A DNA stretch of 64,000 bases from contig NC_034009.1 of the NCBI RefSeq assembly GCF_000346465.2, positions 16,949,088 to 17,013,087 of the forward strand, in the 5' to 3' direction. Below the pieces are notes generated by a model. That model made no database searches and had not been told where the DNA came from. It saw nothing but the letters and a program-made list of their open reading frames with translations. The stretch comes from Prunus persica (Eukaryota; Streptophyta; Magnoliopsida; Rosales; Rosaceae). Shown one piece after another: positions 36,201 to 49,020 of the stretch (position 1 is the first letter of the stretch; each line of letters begins with the position of its first letter). A program made the translations under genes and the position numbers.

Positions 36201-39200
36201 TCTTCCATGCATGCAAATTTATTGCAAGTTCTTATAGTAGGACTCTAAGACTTGTGTCAGTTTCAACCGTTTTTATTTCTTCTCCTGCCAACGTTTAGTG
36301 TCATCCTAAATGAGTTTTGCCATTTGATTACAGGTTTATCCGAGTGGAGCAGTTAAAAGGAAAATTGTTAGAAAACAACACGCAGACTTACTGGGTTCCT
36401 GATTTTGTGAAGGTTAAATTTTTTTCTGAACATGGGCAAGTGCGGCTGTACTATCATCTAATCCTATGCTTAAACTGTTGAAATTAAAAAGCTAAAAAAG
36501 ATTTTTTTGGTGCGGCTAAATTTTCATTTCTTAAACCTTGTGGTTTGATTTTTTTTTTTTGGATGCACATGGCTAGTGAGAATGCTATTTTAAAATTTAT
36601 TTTCGTGTTACGTGTTATGTTATGAAAAATACGCAGTACGTCCTCGGATGGGAGATGCTTATGGTATTTTGAACTGTGGTGACAACAACTCCCTGGTTTC
36701 TATTATTTCAGGAAAAACGCTTCCACAATTGGTTGGAAAATGCAAGAGATTGGGCGGTTAGTCGAAGTAGATTTTGGGGCACTCCGCTTCCTGTGTGGAT
36801 CAGTGAGGATGGTGAGGAAATAGTCGTCATGGATTCTATTGAGAAGCTTGAAAAGCTTTCTGGTGTTAAGGTTTGATTCCTCTCTGTGTCTGCATGTCTG
36901 CTATTACTTATGAATGCTGATTCCTTATATTTTCAAGGGTAATGTTTATTTAATTGTTGTTTCATGAATGAATTAATCTCATTTCATTTTTATTCTCTAA
37001 TATTTTCTTATGCTGATTTTAATAGGTTTTCGATCTGCACCGCCACAACATTGATAATATCACTATTCCTTCTAGCCGTGGTCCTGAATATGGCGTTCTT
37101 CGACGTATAGATGATGTGAGTACATTCAAGTTTCTCTATTCTGGTAGTAGCCGGTATTTTCTTCTTTACCTTGATGTTGATGTGTTGGTTTTTCTCTTCA
37201 GGTGTTTGATTGTTGGTTTGAGAGTGGGTCCATGCCTTATGCTTATATCCACTATCCATTTGAAAATGTAGAACTTTTTGAGAAAAATTTTCCTGGGCAT
37301 TTTGTGGCTGAAGGGCTAGATCAGACTCGTGGATGGTAAGTTTGTTTTCTTTTTCAGATTTGAGTGTCTTCGCCTAGAAAGAAAATAGGTGACATGATAT
37401 CTAACCCATATGTTCTGATTTTTTGTTGGTTTCCTTCTCTCTGCAGGTTCTACACTCTTATGGTGTTATCTACTGCATTATTTGGAAAACCTGCTTTTAG
37501 GAACCTCATTTGCAATGGACTTGTCCTTGCTGAGGATGGAAAAAAAATGAGTAAAAGTTTGAAAAACTATCCTTCACCAATGGAAGTCATCGATGACTAT
37601 GGGGCTGTAAGTTTATTGTAGTATCTTCAAGTTTTCATTATACATATGAAATTTTTGTCCGGGTTTCTTTGTTTGAATAATGAAAGCCTTTCTAGATGTT
37701 AAATCTTACCAATGTTTGGTCTGTTTTCTATTTCTGTTGTGCAGGATGCACTACGGTTATACCTCATCAACTCTCCTGTTGTGCGTGCTGAGCCGTTACG
37801 TTTCAAAAAAGAAGGTGTTTTTGGTGTTGTAAGTACTTTTATATCTACTGTTCTTTTTATTATTGCATTGGAGTTCTGTTTAGTTGCATAGTTATCTTCA
37901 ATTATATGGTCTTAAATATGTTTATTAGTTTTGGTTCCTTCAATTAATTTAGAAGTACGTTTTATTTATTCTTTTCAGGTCAAGGATGTATTTCTTCCTT
38001 GGTACAACGCATATAGGTTCCTTGTTCAGAACGCTAAGAGACTTGAAGTTGAGGGCTTTGCCCCTTTCCGCCCTATAAATCATGCCACTGTAGAAAAGTC
38101 ATCAAATGTCCTTGACCAGTGGATCAACTCAGCCACACAGAGTCTTGTATATTTTGTCCAGCAAGAGATGAATGGTTATCGACTTTACACGGTTAGCTAT
38201 ATATCAACCATTATTTTCAAAGTAACTTTTGTTTCCTGTAAAGTTTAGGTGGATTTGTGCTTTCTGGTTATATGCAGATTAGATAATTAGAATGCAAGAT
38301 CAGAATATAATCTAAATTGTAACAGTTAATTAGTAATTTTTTGACGTTGCAATAAAAGTATCCTGTCTTAGGTGTTCAAAATATAATTGAAGTGTCTGGT
38401 TTCAATAATATTCCATGTGTGGGACAGTACCTTTTCATGAATATACATGAAACTTGTTTATCTCTGCTGAATTATGATTTCTGAAAAATCCACTAGTGAA
38501 AAAATGGATAAATCTGAATTTAATTCTGGGCTTGTTTACATAGACGTCATTTTCATCTTTGCTCGTGTATGCTTGCTTCATTGTTATTATCTCTTTGGAT
38601 TTGCTATGTTTTGGATCTAATAGTTATAATAATATTTCCCCTAAAGGTCATTAATTATTTTCATGGTTCCCACACAGTTACTGTTTTTTTGGGAAAAATG
38701 TTTCTGTTTCACATTTTTGCATAAAGAAATGTGTTCATTCTAGAAATCATTCTATGCCTTTAATTATATATTTAATACATACTAACAAATGACCAGTAAA
38801 CAATTTTATAGGTGGTTCCATATCTTTTGAAGTTTCTTGACAACTTGACAAATATATACGTGCGTTTCAATCGCAAGAGGCTAAAGGGTCGTACTGGTGA
38901 AGAAGATTGTAGGATGGCACTCTCAACTCTCTTCAATGTATGGTGATGGTAACTTTCTTGTGTTATGATGGTTATTCTCTTTATGTTACTTTCCATTGTG
39001 TGACCAACAGCTGGGTCTTTCATGAAGATGGTGTGCGTGGTTGGTTGAGTTTGCGATTCTTGGAATGTAATTTTGGTTATTTATTTATTATTATTTACTT
39101 GATTTTTGTATCTACATTTTGCAATGCCTTTGTATTTAAGGCTCATTTGCATATGTAGTTTTATTTATTGCCTTAGGCGTTTTTATATTCAGGTCTTGTT

Positions 39201-42200
39201 ATAGAAGAAACGTACACGTATATGCTAAAAGAAAAAAAGAATCAACAGACTTTTTCTAAAACAATTTTAAATTACTATAATATTCATTTGGGAGTTGCTG
39301 TGTCGATCCCCTCATCTTTACTATCTATCCCCTGCCTGTCGCCCCTTATACCACTAACTCATCATCTACCAACCCAAAGCCTTGTGGTAAAGCCTAACTA
39401 AACCCCATCCCAACATCTTTCAATCCTAATGTTGTGTAAAAAGATTGCATGTGATACTAGATTCTCTTTTGGAGGTCCTCAAATACGCTGTGAGTGTCAT
39501 TGTTGGGAGTTTAAAGTCTAACAATGTGTTTTCATGTTTCTTTGGATTTCGGAATCATGTTCTGTTTAGTACCATACTATAGTACCCAATGAAGAGGTGA
39601 TGTTCAGGCTATAACTACTGAGCAACTTCATAATTTTTATGTTTTTTCCAATTGTGAAACCAAGATGTTCTGTAATATTCTGTTGTTAACCAATAGAGTG
39701 TTCATTCTAGTTGGAGCAAAGTTGTAATTAACTCGAATGTACCTTTATATACCTGTTTGTTTTTGGACTGTAAAAGTGTCAATGGCTCTATTAATATTTT
39801 CTTATGAAAAAAAGACTCCTAGTTTGTAATTACTCTTCACTAAGAATCAGAATGCTTCATCTGCAAGCATAGTGTTGACTTGTTAAATTCTTTTTGGTCA
39901 TAGTATCCTCCGTAACTAATTTCTCTCTGGAATTACTCCTCCTGTGCTCTTGTTAAGTTGTAAATTAGTATATGTAAGCTATCATCTACTTTTTGTATAA
40001 CTGTGTTAAGTATCAGAAAATTTTCTACCTGGCATTCATTTTCTCATCTTTCTTTCTGCATACCATGGTTATAATTCTTATGAGCATCATTATCAATAAT
40101 TATTCTCTACATATTGCCTTCAACTATGACTTAGTTTGTTACTATTCAGCTCTTGAGATATGCACTTTAGATTCACCATTAACCTCAGTTGTTTGTAACT
40201 ATTCAGTTCTTGAGATATGACTTAGTGTGTATTGTTTATTTTGTGTTTACAGGTCCTTTTAGTGTCATGTAAAGTGATGGCACCATTAACCCCGTTCTTC
40301 ACTGAGGTCCTTTATCAAAATATGCGGAAAGTTTTGAATGAGTCAGAGGAAAGCATTCATTTTTGCAGTTTTCCTCAAGCAGAAGGAAAGGTATTAGTGG
40401 TCATTTGTTTCTTTATGAAGATCTTATCAAACAAATTGTTATTGAAACCATTTGTAGTTATTTAAGCTATGAGTTTGTCAAGTTAATATTTCTAATTTGG
40501 AACAATTAAATAATGCATTTTTAGCGCCTTCTTGTGTGGCCGACTGTAATTCAATGAACTTAATTTTGACATATTGATCTTCTAGATTAGTTGAGACATA
40601 TTAACTAAATTTTACTTCCATTACAGAGAGATGAACGTATCGAGCAAAGTGTTACAAGAATGATGACAATAATTGATCTTGCCCGTAATATTCGTGAGCG
40701 TCACAACAAGCCTCTCAAAACACCCCTCAGGTGTGCTCATACCTTCCCATTTGTTGCTTTGTTACTTTGTTACTTTTGTTAAACTGTTCTGCCATTTGTC
40801 TCTTCATATTTATCTAACAAACAGTCTTCTTTTCTGAAATTAAAGGGAGATGGTTATAGTTCATCCTGATGCAGACTTTCTTGATGATATTGCTGGAAAG
40901 CTAAGAGAGGTATATTGTGCTTATACGTTTTCATACATGTAGAAATGTCTGGTTATTGTGGTACCAACTTTGTGAAAGTGCCTTTTTGCAATGTACATGG
41001 TAGCATAATAGCCTTTCAGTTGAAACCACCAATCTTTTACATCTAATTAACCTTTCAGCTTTGTGTTGCAAGTAATAGGTTCCTTTTTCTTTTTTTGTAT
41101 TACATGTGTCTCTGAGTAAGTGATCTGAATCAATGGCCCTAGCTCTACCATATCTTCTTGTTCAATCACAAACATTCTTTTAATTATGGATTTACTACCA
41201 CAAATGCTATCCACAATCTTAGTATTTAATGTCTGTTCCTAAATAATCTCATTTTTCAATTATTCAACCATTTTGTTTTACCAAGATGTAATTTGTAACA
41301 AGTAGTTGTTTCTCCGATATTATCTATTTTCTTACCATCTTCTCTATCTATCAGTATATAGTCTCTGCTAGGACCAATATTTGATAACATGTTCTGATTT
41401 TCCTGAAACAATGTTTTGTTGGTTACTCCAGGTTCTCAGCTATTTTATTAAGTGCATCAAACTCCAAATTTCAATACAATATATTTATAGTCTTAGCGTG
41501 TGTGTGTGTATGTTCTCCTTGGTGTCCTTGACTGGTTCGGTTGTGTAAAACTTTTGGGAAATCAAAGAACGTGGCTACTTGATTAATTGGTTTTGCTCAC
41601 TTTGTTTCTTTTTGTTTTTTCTTGCAAAGGCTAACTTTTGTTTGTGGCCAGGAAAGTCTTTTAAACCACTTACAATCAACCTTGAACTGGCGGTCATCTT
41701 TTTTGTTTTGTTTTTTGTCTTTGTTGAATAGTAAAACTACAGGGTTTCGGTTTAATGTATGTGATCTATAACTGTGGTCAGTAGTAGTAATGGCTCATTG
41801 CAGATCCCATGTAGATGAACTCATTTTTTCTTGGTCTTGAGCATCAGTCTTCCCCAACTAACATATTAGCTGTTTTCCTTTTATCCCAGTATGTTTTGGA
41901 GGAACTTAATGTACGGTCGCTTGTCCCATGTAATGATACACTGAAGTATGCTTCGTTACGTGCAGAGCCTGATTTTAGGTATGAACACTGTATACATGAG
42001 GACTGTTTTGAAAGTGTTTTTTTTTTTTTTTTTTTTTTTGGGTGGGGTGGGGGTTGAAGAATGTGCCTTTGTATTTATGTTTAATGGCTTTGTTCGTTTG
42101 TTTTCTTATAGCGTATTAGGTAAGCGGCTAGGAAAATCTATGGGAGTTGTTGCCAAAGAAGTCAAGGCTATGTCCCAGGAAAGCATTTTAGGATTCGAGA

Positions 42201-44387
42201 AAGCTGGAGAAGTTACTCTTTCTGGTCATTGTTTAAAACTGGCTGATATTAAGGTGCTCATCTTCCATTGCTAAGATAATATCCTTTATCTTCTGTTTCC
42301 GCTCAACTTCTTTGCCATGATATCTACCTCACTTCGTTTGACATTTCTTTTTTATTTTATTTACAATAAAATGTTTTGTCACTTGCAATCTATTTACATC
42401 ACAGCCATTTTATATTAGTAGTTAGATCAATATTCGAAAGAAGAGGTTAGCTATATGGTATCAATGGTATTTGCATATTATATTTAGGTACCCTTTTTGT
42501 CTCAAAAGGATGATGGAAAAGACGAAAAAGATTTATCTTATTTTAGGACAGCATTTTTGGCATGCGTGATCTTGCCTAAAATGCCAGCAAGAACTCCATC
42601 AATAGCATTAACTCATTTTTATTGTCATTCCTTTAATTTCCAGGTTGTTAGGGATTTCAAACGTCCTAATGGAACGACAGAAAAGGAGATTGATGCAAAC
42701 GGAGATGGTAGGGATTTTGAGAGATCTTGTGATATATTTTGTGACGTGTATCTGTATCTTAAGTTTTTCTTTGTTCTACATTCCAGGTGATGTTTTGGTG
42801 ATTTTGGATTTACGTCCAGATGAGTCGTTGTTTGAGGCCGGTATTGCTCGTGAGGTATTTATGCTACTTCTTGTTGGGTTATTGGGTAAACTCTTACTTC
42901 TAATTATGTAGAAGTATGTCTCTTTTTCGTGCAACGTTGTCTCATTTTCCTCAATCCATATCAGATTGTTAACAGAATTCAGAAGTTACGGAAGAAAGCT
43001 GCCCTTGAACCTACTGACATGGTGGAAGCCTACTTTGATTCTTTGGATCAAGACAAATCTGTCTCACAACGGGTTTTGCACTCACAGGTACTCCTTTTCT
43101 TCAGGCAGTGTGTTAGGCCCTTTGTTGGTGATAGATGTGCATGCGGGAATTAATTCTTTTTAGTATCAGTTAAAAGAATTACTTATCATAAGAAATACAA
43201 CATAATTCTGCAATTTGTCAGTATATTTACCTCTATGAATCATATGTTTCTTGATTTTAAGGGTGGTTTATTTCTAGGGTTTAAAGTTTTCTATTTGCTG
43301 TCTTCCCCCATTTCCCTTTTGGTTTACTAACAATTCTTCCCTTTGGAGTTCTGTTTCGTACTTTTCTCCAGAATAGCACGCTCCCCCAAGGAAATCAGTT
43401 TTTGATGCTTGTCTTGTCAAAGATCATTTCTGATGACATTCTATGTCAAGGGCTGATGAGTATTTTGTATGCAGGAACAATACATTAGGGATGCCATTGG
43501 TTTGCCACTGCTTTCTTCTAGTGTGATGCCATCAGATGCTGTAAGTTGCTTTCACTGGATTCTGCTTTGTTTTGTTTTGTTTTGTTTCGTTCGTTTGTTT
43601 TTGGTGTGGAAGTTAAAATAGTCACTTGGAAGTTGACTAAAATATTATCTCCCTGATATTTCGAACATGTTCATGAGACTTCAGATACGCGTACTTTATT
43701 TTACCAGGAATATATTAATGAGTTCGTTCGCATTGCAGTAGTTTTTTCATCTTCTCATGGTGACACATAGGGTAACCGATTAATTTTTTGCGTCTTGATA
43801 TTTTTAATTTCAATGTTTTACACATTGCAGCCCATTGTTGCGGAGGAGAGTTTCCATGGGATTTCTGGCATGTCATTTGTTATCAGTTTGGCCCGACCTG
43901 CCCTAGTGTTCAACTCAGATGCAATTCTCCCTCTCTGTTCGGGTTGGTACTCTTCCCCAGAACCTAAAAGAAAAGAACAATAACGAAATAGAATTGATTC
44001 TAGACATATTTAATATGGTTTGACGGTTGCACAACTGAAGTCTTATCCGCTTCTTCCTCTTACAAACGTTCCTCAATGGTTGCAGGAAATGCTGAATCCG
44101 TACGGTGTCTGCAAACGTACTTGTTATCAAGGGATCATGCAACTTTGAAGTCTGAGTTTCAGGCTGGAAATGGAAAGGTTTGTTTTACATTCTAATCCGT
44201 TAAGCTGTTCGTATCGCAAAAATAAAAAAAATAAAAAAGCATGTCATTACATGTGCTCATTCTGCCTATCGTACTTCTCTTTGTGCAGATAACCGTTGAT
44301 TGCATTGAAAACATTCCTCCAGTGGATTTGGTGTTGGGGGAACATGTATTTTTGAGTGTTGGAGATTTTAGAACAAAATCTCAGTAG
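33272..44387 (+). CDS. Isoleucine--tRNA ligase, cytosolic, 27 exons, complete
   Basis: Exons: 33272-33805, 33931-33996, 34241-34384, 34692-34912, 35042-35207, 35464-35577, 35981-36078, 36334-36412, 36712-36870, 37026-37115, 37202-37335, 37447-37606, 37745-37828, 37979-38191, 38812-38937, 40253-40390, 40627-40730, 40846-40909, 41890-41978, 42112-42253, 42644-42707, 42787-42854, 42965-43087, 43475-43540, 43831-43942, 44086-44177, 44289-44387. They sum to 3549 nt, 1182 aa plus TAG, close to the size of cytosolic plant enzymes. The enzyme charges tRNA-Ile with isoleucine in the cytosol. Class Ia motifs: HIGH-type HYGH in [12 protein letters not shown] (exon 1), the [14 protein letters not shown] editing-domain signature (exon 3), GLDQTRGW (exon 11) and KMSKS in [18 protein letters not shown] (exon 12). 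The C-terminal part is the eukaryotic extension. No transit peptide is seen, which supports a cytosolic form. No stop or shift was found. Exon 15 is duplicated as a small fragment at 61805-61876. Confidence 0.96.
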
Positions 44388-44935
44388 GTTTTCTTTATGG
44401 ACAATATTTTTGTAGGTTGATTTTCTTTTCTTCTTTTGCTTTTCGTCCAGTGGGAAAAAAAAAAAAAAAATTACTAGAACACAAATACGGGCCCTTTTTG
44501 CGGGCAGTTATAAATTACCATTCTTATTTGCTGTACAAATGTAAAGACATCCTGACTTTTGTAACAGCTTGCTCTAATTTTTGTTTCAATTGCCTTGCTT
44601 TGCTGTAAAAGCAAATATGATATTTGGTTATTGATAAGATAGCTAAATGAAAGGGGGGAAACACTAAGTGAGCTTGAATATTCATTCAATCTGATTCAAA
44701 TGTACAAGAAATAATAATAATAAAATAATAATAATAATTCGTGAGGCCAATTGGACGAAAGTCTTGGGAAAGAAAACCAAAGATAACAAACATTTGTACG
44801 TTAGATGAACATAAAAGAACGGAACTGTTTCTCTATAATCAGATCAAAAGTATAAGATATATGACAAACTTGAAAAAGGAAATAGAACAAAGAACAAAGA
44901 GCACCAAAAGATAAAAGCAAGAATGCACCCACTAG
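44388..44935. other. 3' flank of the synthetase gene
   Basis: It probably includes the 3' untranslated region. A poly-A run lies at 44455-44471 and a (TAA)n-like run at 44713-44740. I see no further gene. Confidence 0.6.
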
Positions 44936-44939
44936 AGAC

Positions 44940-45355
44940 GGTGGTGGCCTATCTGCCCAGCAACATTGCGCCACTGCTCTGGAACTAATCCTCGCCGCTG
45001 CATGAGCAGCTCGATTAACACTACGAGAGATCCAACTCCACTCCACAACATCCAGAGATGAAGCAAGATGTCTGATTTCCAGCACAATTGGAAGAATAGT
45101 CCAAACCCTCTTACTCACTCGTCCATAAATACTAAGGTTCAAAATTTATGAGTCAGTCTCCATGATCATTCTTCTATACCCCAAACCAGCCACCAGTTTG
45201 AGACCTCGAATGGCAGCTTCCGGTTCCTCATGGAGAGCAGAACAAGAAGTTAAGCCTTCAGTGAGACCCCCTACAGTTTTGCCGCTTTCATTCCGTAACA
45301 CTGTTAGATAAAAATATAAGAAAAGTGAGAAAAGATTCATCCAACACAATTTCAC
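44940..45355 (-). pseudogene. RNase H-like domain fragment (RVT_3 type)
   Basis: On the minus strand, LRNESGKTVGGLTEGLTSCS and EEPEAAIRGLKLVAGLGYRR with IMETDS (45355-45149), then a stop, then VSKRVWTILPIVLEIRHLAS and a tail with SRSVNRAAHAAARIS. This is the plant RNase H-like domain found in LINE remnants and in many small plant genes: ETDS, followed about 50 residues on by an R-x-x-N-x-A-H motif. It lacks its start and has an in-frame stop at 45146-45148, so it is a relic. Confidence 0.75.
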
Positions 45356-45359
45356 TCTT

Positions 45360-46430
45360 ATTTATTGCAAATAAGAGTTTCTATAGTTTGAGTAGGATCC
45401 ATTTCAGGATGAAAATATCTCTTAATTACAATATCTTCTGAAAAGAGAACACCCTTTGATTCAAATGCGAAGAGTGAAAGTTCGTTTGATGTTTATGGTT
45501 GCATCTAGGGAACCCTAGACTGCCTACATACCTTTTTGGGTATCAAGCCGTTTGTAGTTCCCGAAAGAATTTAATTGGATTTTCAAGGAGTGAATGACCC
45601 CTTGAAAGCATTTTATAGTGATGTAAATTGAGGAATTTTGAATGTGGAAAATATTTATGAAATTTGGATGAATGTGGTTAAATCGGGAATTCAATTAATT
45701 AAAGGAAGTAATTTTGTGGTTACATCTAGATTGAATTTCTAAATTGTCTGCGGAACAAACCGATGGTATTTCAAAAAGGTAATTTAATTTTGTTAATGAG
45801 TATATGACCCACTAGTAATTTAGTGACTTTTTTTGAATAATTTAGAATAAATTGTGTATTCGGCTTTGAACCGAATTTGGGATTTCTTTGTGGCCCAACT
45901 GAATGGTGAAGCTTGTAAACAATAATGGGCTTTTGTCACTCGTAAACTTTTGTTTTGTGCTGTCATGGGAAAAACAAGGGCCCTGCGTTGCGTTGACATG
46001 TTCATGTTTATTTATTTGATGAGAAGCTTGGAGACAAACAGCAAAGTAACTTGTCTAAATCTCTTGACTCGTCGTTGACTCTGCCGTTGACTCTCCCTTG
46101 TTTTTTATTTGCAGATTTGGAACTTGAGCTATAGGTAAAGGGGGGTTGGAGCTACAGCGAGCCTTTTTCCTGTTTTTGGTATACTCAACAACACCCGCAA
46201 GGACTGCCAACTACGCACATGAGGAAAACTTGTGTGTTTGAAGTTGCTTGTTTTTGGGGGGGAAGAAAGCAAAAAATTTGTGGAGCTGCTGTGTGTTGGT
46301 TCTTGGGTGGGCAGCATGGTTTGAACAAAATAAGAGCAACTTTCAAAACTATGTGGGAGGAAGTGGAGGGATTATTAAGAGAGTTCGTTGTTGGGAATCA
46401 TTCTGAGATTTATGTTGAGGTTATCCTTAA
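45360..46430. other. Old LTR-like remnant and unrecognised sequence
   Basis: At 45480-45570 the block CTAGACTGCCTACATACCTT followed by GGTATCAAGCCGTTTGTAGT matches, with many changes, the conserved block of the solo LTR at about 26545-26590, so I infer a decayed gypsy LTR in the same (minus) orientation. The frame 46219-46437 (72 aa) is not recognisable. Confidence 0.4.
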
Positions 46431-46436
46431 CAACTA

Positions 46437-47242
46437 AAATGAGTTACTAAAAATAGCAACTTTAATTCTCGCAAGTGCACAAACCGTTTATAGTATAGCT
46501 TATGTAACTATGAGGTCGATCCCACGGAGAATGGTAACTTTGTTCCAAGTTAAATTACTTAGAATGCTGGAAAAATAAAAAATAAAAAAACTGACTAACT
46601 AAGTAAAGGCAAGGTCGAATTCAACAATGCCTCTTACTAATTACTCAAGGTCTAGGACAGAGTCCTAGCACCACACATGCACTCAAAATTGGGGTTTTGT
46701 TGTTGAAATGAAAACAAGAAAGTGAAATGAAAGTACTGAAAAGTAAACACTGGCAGCAATCAAGAAGTTGTGAAACAATGATTGAGAGTTGTTAGAGCCT
46801 TGGAATCCACCACTAGTCTTCCTATTTAAGTTATGAATGCATAGAAATTGACTCAAGCTTCATCAACAATAGATTATCGCATACAAGCCTATGGTATCTA
46901 GGTGTAGGATGCATGATTCTCCTAAGGCATGTGATTGTGCATGGTATCTACACAACACGTGATCTCTAATATGCAACATAAGCATGTATCTACTTAGAAT
47001 AAAGAATACAAGAGTCATTAAGCTCCTTGAGAATATGATAATCACACAAGTCCTAGAACATGGTATTTGTCCTAGTCAACCTATGGTTATTAACCCCTTG
47101 AATGATTCGTAGGCCATTCATGTGTTGCTTGTGAAAGGATAGTAGAATTGGTGAATCTAAACCCCTTCCCAACCTGTGCTAGATGCATAAAATCCTAATT
47201 AGCTACTCCAAGAAGACATACATCAAGCACATAATAAACTGG
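46437..47242. repeat. Part of a common plant repeat, left of the CACTA element
   Basis: It has TTCTCGCAAGTGCACAAACC followed by GAGGTCGATCCCACGGAG, a sequence pair I know as high-copy in many plant genomes, probably retrotransposon-derived. It continues right of the CACTA element (60613 onward), where CTAGGGCTTCATCCTAAGCC appears. I could not fix its ends. Confidence 0.45.
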
Positions 47243-47256
47243 CACTACTACAAAAA

Positions 47257-48130
47257 GTGAAAAAGACGACCAGAAAACAACGACGGTCTAAGTGAAAACC
47301 GTCGTGGTTTTTAAAAAGACGACGGTTCTAAAAACACCGTCATGTAATACCACCTTAGACAACTAAAAATGGAGATTCAAATGGCTGTTCAAAAACAACG
47401 ACGTACCTAATTAAAAAACCGACGTCTATTTGAAACAGATTTCCGCAGTGTAAAATCAAAGCCAACAAAGAACGGCATAAGTTATGAATCGACCGACGTA
47501 GAAAGTAAAGACGACGATTTCAATAAAAGCCGCCGTTTTTACTCATAAAATAACACGACGAAATTTTCGTATAAGACGCCGTATAATTACAAACAAATCG
47601 ACGGCTTTAAAATACAAAATGTCGCCGTATTAAATTAATTTACAACGACGAAAAATATAAATATATCGACGTTATTCTCGTATAGTTCTACGACGTTATC
47701 TTTAAATCGTACTATAAAATTTAACGTCGTATTTATTAATTTTATACGTCGTACCTTTAATTTAAACCGTCGTCTTAATAAGAATTTTTGTTAACAATTT
47801 TTTCCTTTATTTTCTTATCCTACGTCGGTAGATCTACTTAATGACAAGAATTGAAATCTGTCATCCAAAAAAGAAACTTTACATAATCTAGAACATTAAT
47901 TTCCTTCATTTTAAATTTCCTTAGGAAAAAAAACTCTATTTATAAAGCACTGTAATTGAAAAATAAACTGAAAGGTCACGGGAAAAAAATTTCTATTCAT
48001 AATTTAACAATTCAAATCCACGTCGGTTATATTAAACCTAACGACGTTAAATGAAAAGATTCCACGTCGCAAAACAAATATTGCGTCGTGTTAGTTTATG
48101 GTTTCTTTAATAGTTTCAGTTTCTTTAACA
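47257..48130. repeat. 5' subterminal CGTCGT/ACGACG array
   Basis: After the CACTA end the sequence has AAGACGACC, CGACGGTC, ACCGTCGTGG, ACGACGGTTC and many further variants every 15-40 bp up to about 47830, then more thinly. In En/Spm, short subterminal repeats bind the TNPA protein; these motifs are the likely counterpart, which is inference. Confidence 0.8.
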
Positions 48131-48214
48131 GTTTGGTCCTTTATCTTTCTGCAGGACTTGTATAGTTCAAAGCATTGACTTGTATAGTTCAGAGTATAGT
48201 TCAAAGCACTGATT

Positions 48215-48555
48215 CGATTGCTCATGCTTTATCGCATTCATGAAGCCATTTCTATTCTTTATCGCATTCTTGAAACCCATCTTCTTCTTCTGAAGCTCTA
48301 CGGATAAAGGAAGAGGCTATCACAAATCTGACGGATCTTCTTAGCCAAGAAAATCAAGCAGAGGATCAGGCACATCTGATCTTCAGATTTCCCTGAGAAG
48401 CGAACTTTCCTTCGACAGCGAGTGGAGGCCAGGCTTGCATCTCTTTTGATGGAAAGCAAGGAGTATTCAGAAGCACTAAATGTCCTATCAGGCTTGATCA
48501 AGGAAGTGAGAAGGCTAGTTGACAAGCTTCTTCTTGTGGACATAGATTTGATGCG
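48215..48555 (+). pseudogene. Captured fragment of the 26S proteasome subunit gene RPN6 (PSMD11)
   Basis: Three peptide blocks match the N-terminal half of plant RPN6 as I remember it: EAISILYRILETH (48242-48280); after a one-base shift SSSEALRIKEEAITNLTDLL then SQENQAED (about 48280-48363); and, past missing sequence and a stop, EKRTFLRQRVEARLASLLME, SKEYSEALNVLSGLIKEVRR and LVDKLLLVDIDL (about 48391-48549). The order is that of the host gene, but the middle is lost and the frame is broken, so it is a transduplicated fragment, not a working gene. It lacks the CGTCGT motifs of the DNA around it. The minus-strand frame 48298-48543 is its antisense shadow. Confidence 0.85.
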
Positions 48556-48559
48556 AGTA

Positions 48560-49020
48560 AGCTCAATTTCTCTTTGAGAAAGACATCCAAATTACTGTCT
48601 TTGAGATGTGAGAGACAGTGTCTCTAAGAGAGGAAGAACTTGGAACCCTAAATGTAAACCGAAAATGAATGAAAGCGACAAATTTATAGAATAAATTTTT
48701 AAAACCAACGGCGGTCCTTACAAAAAAACCGCCGTTTAAATTTTAAAATCAACGTCGTTATGACCGACGTATATTACATAAATCCACGTCGGTAAATTAA
48801 TAAAACCGACGTGTTAAATGATCTACCATGACGCGAGTTATTACTTATGTTCTTTAATTTTTGAGTTTACTACGACGGTACCTACAACACTACTGTCGTA
48901 CTTATTTACCACGTCCGAAGTTAAACGTACTGTCGTATTTTGTAATTTATACGTCGTAGTTATATGTAACCGCCGTATTATTTTTTGAAATGGTTTTATA
49001 TGTAAGCAACTTTTCGTGTA
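48560..49020. repeat. CGTCGT-type motif array between the RPN6 fragment and the first gene
   Basis: Motifs such as ACGGCGGTC, CCGCCGTTT, ACGTCGGTAA and CTGTCGTA recur from about 48710 to 48980. No gene. Confidence 0.75.

Noticed and set aside
43915..44142. Minus-strand frame in the 3' part of the synthetase gene
   Set aside because: Crosses exons and introns of the gene on the other strand; shadow.
48298..48543. 81-codon minus-strand frame in the CACTA 5' region
   Set aside because: The plus strand reads as RPN6 peptide blocks, so this is its antisense.
47257..49000. CRISPR-like array of short repeats (CGTCGT/ACGACG)
   Set aside because: Repeats are variable, irregularly spaced and in both orientations, in a eukaryotic transposon; there are no uniform spacers.
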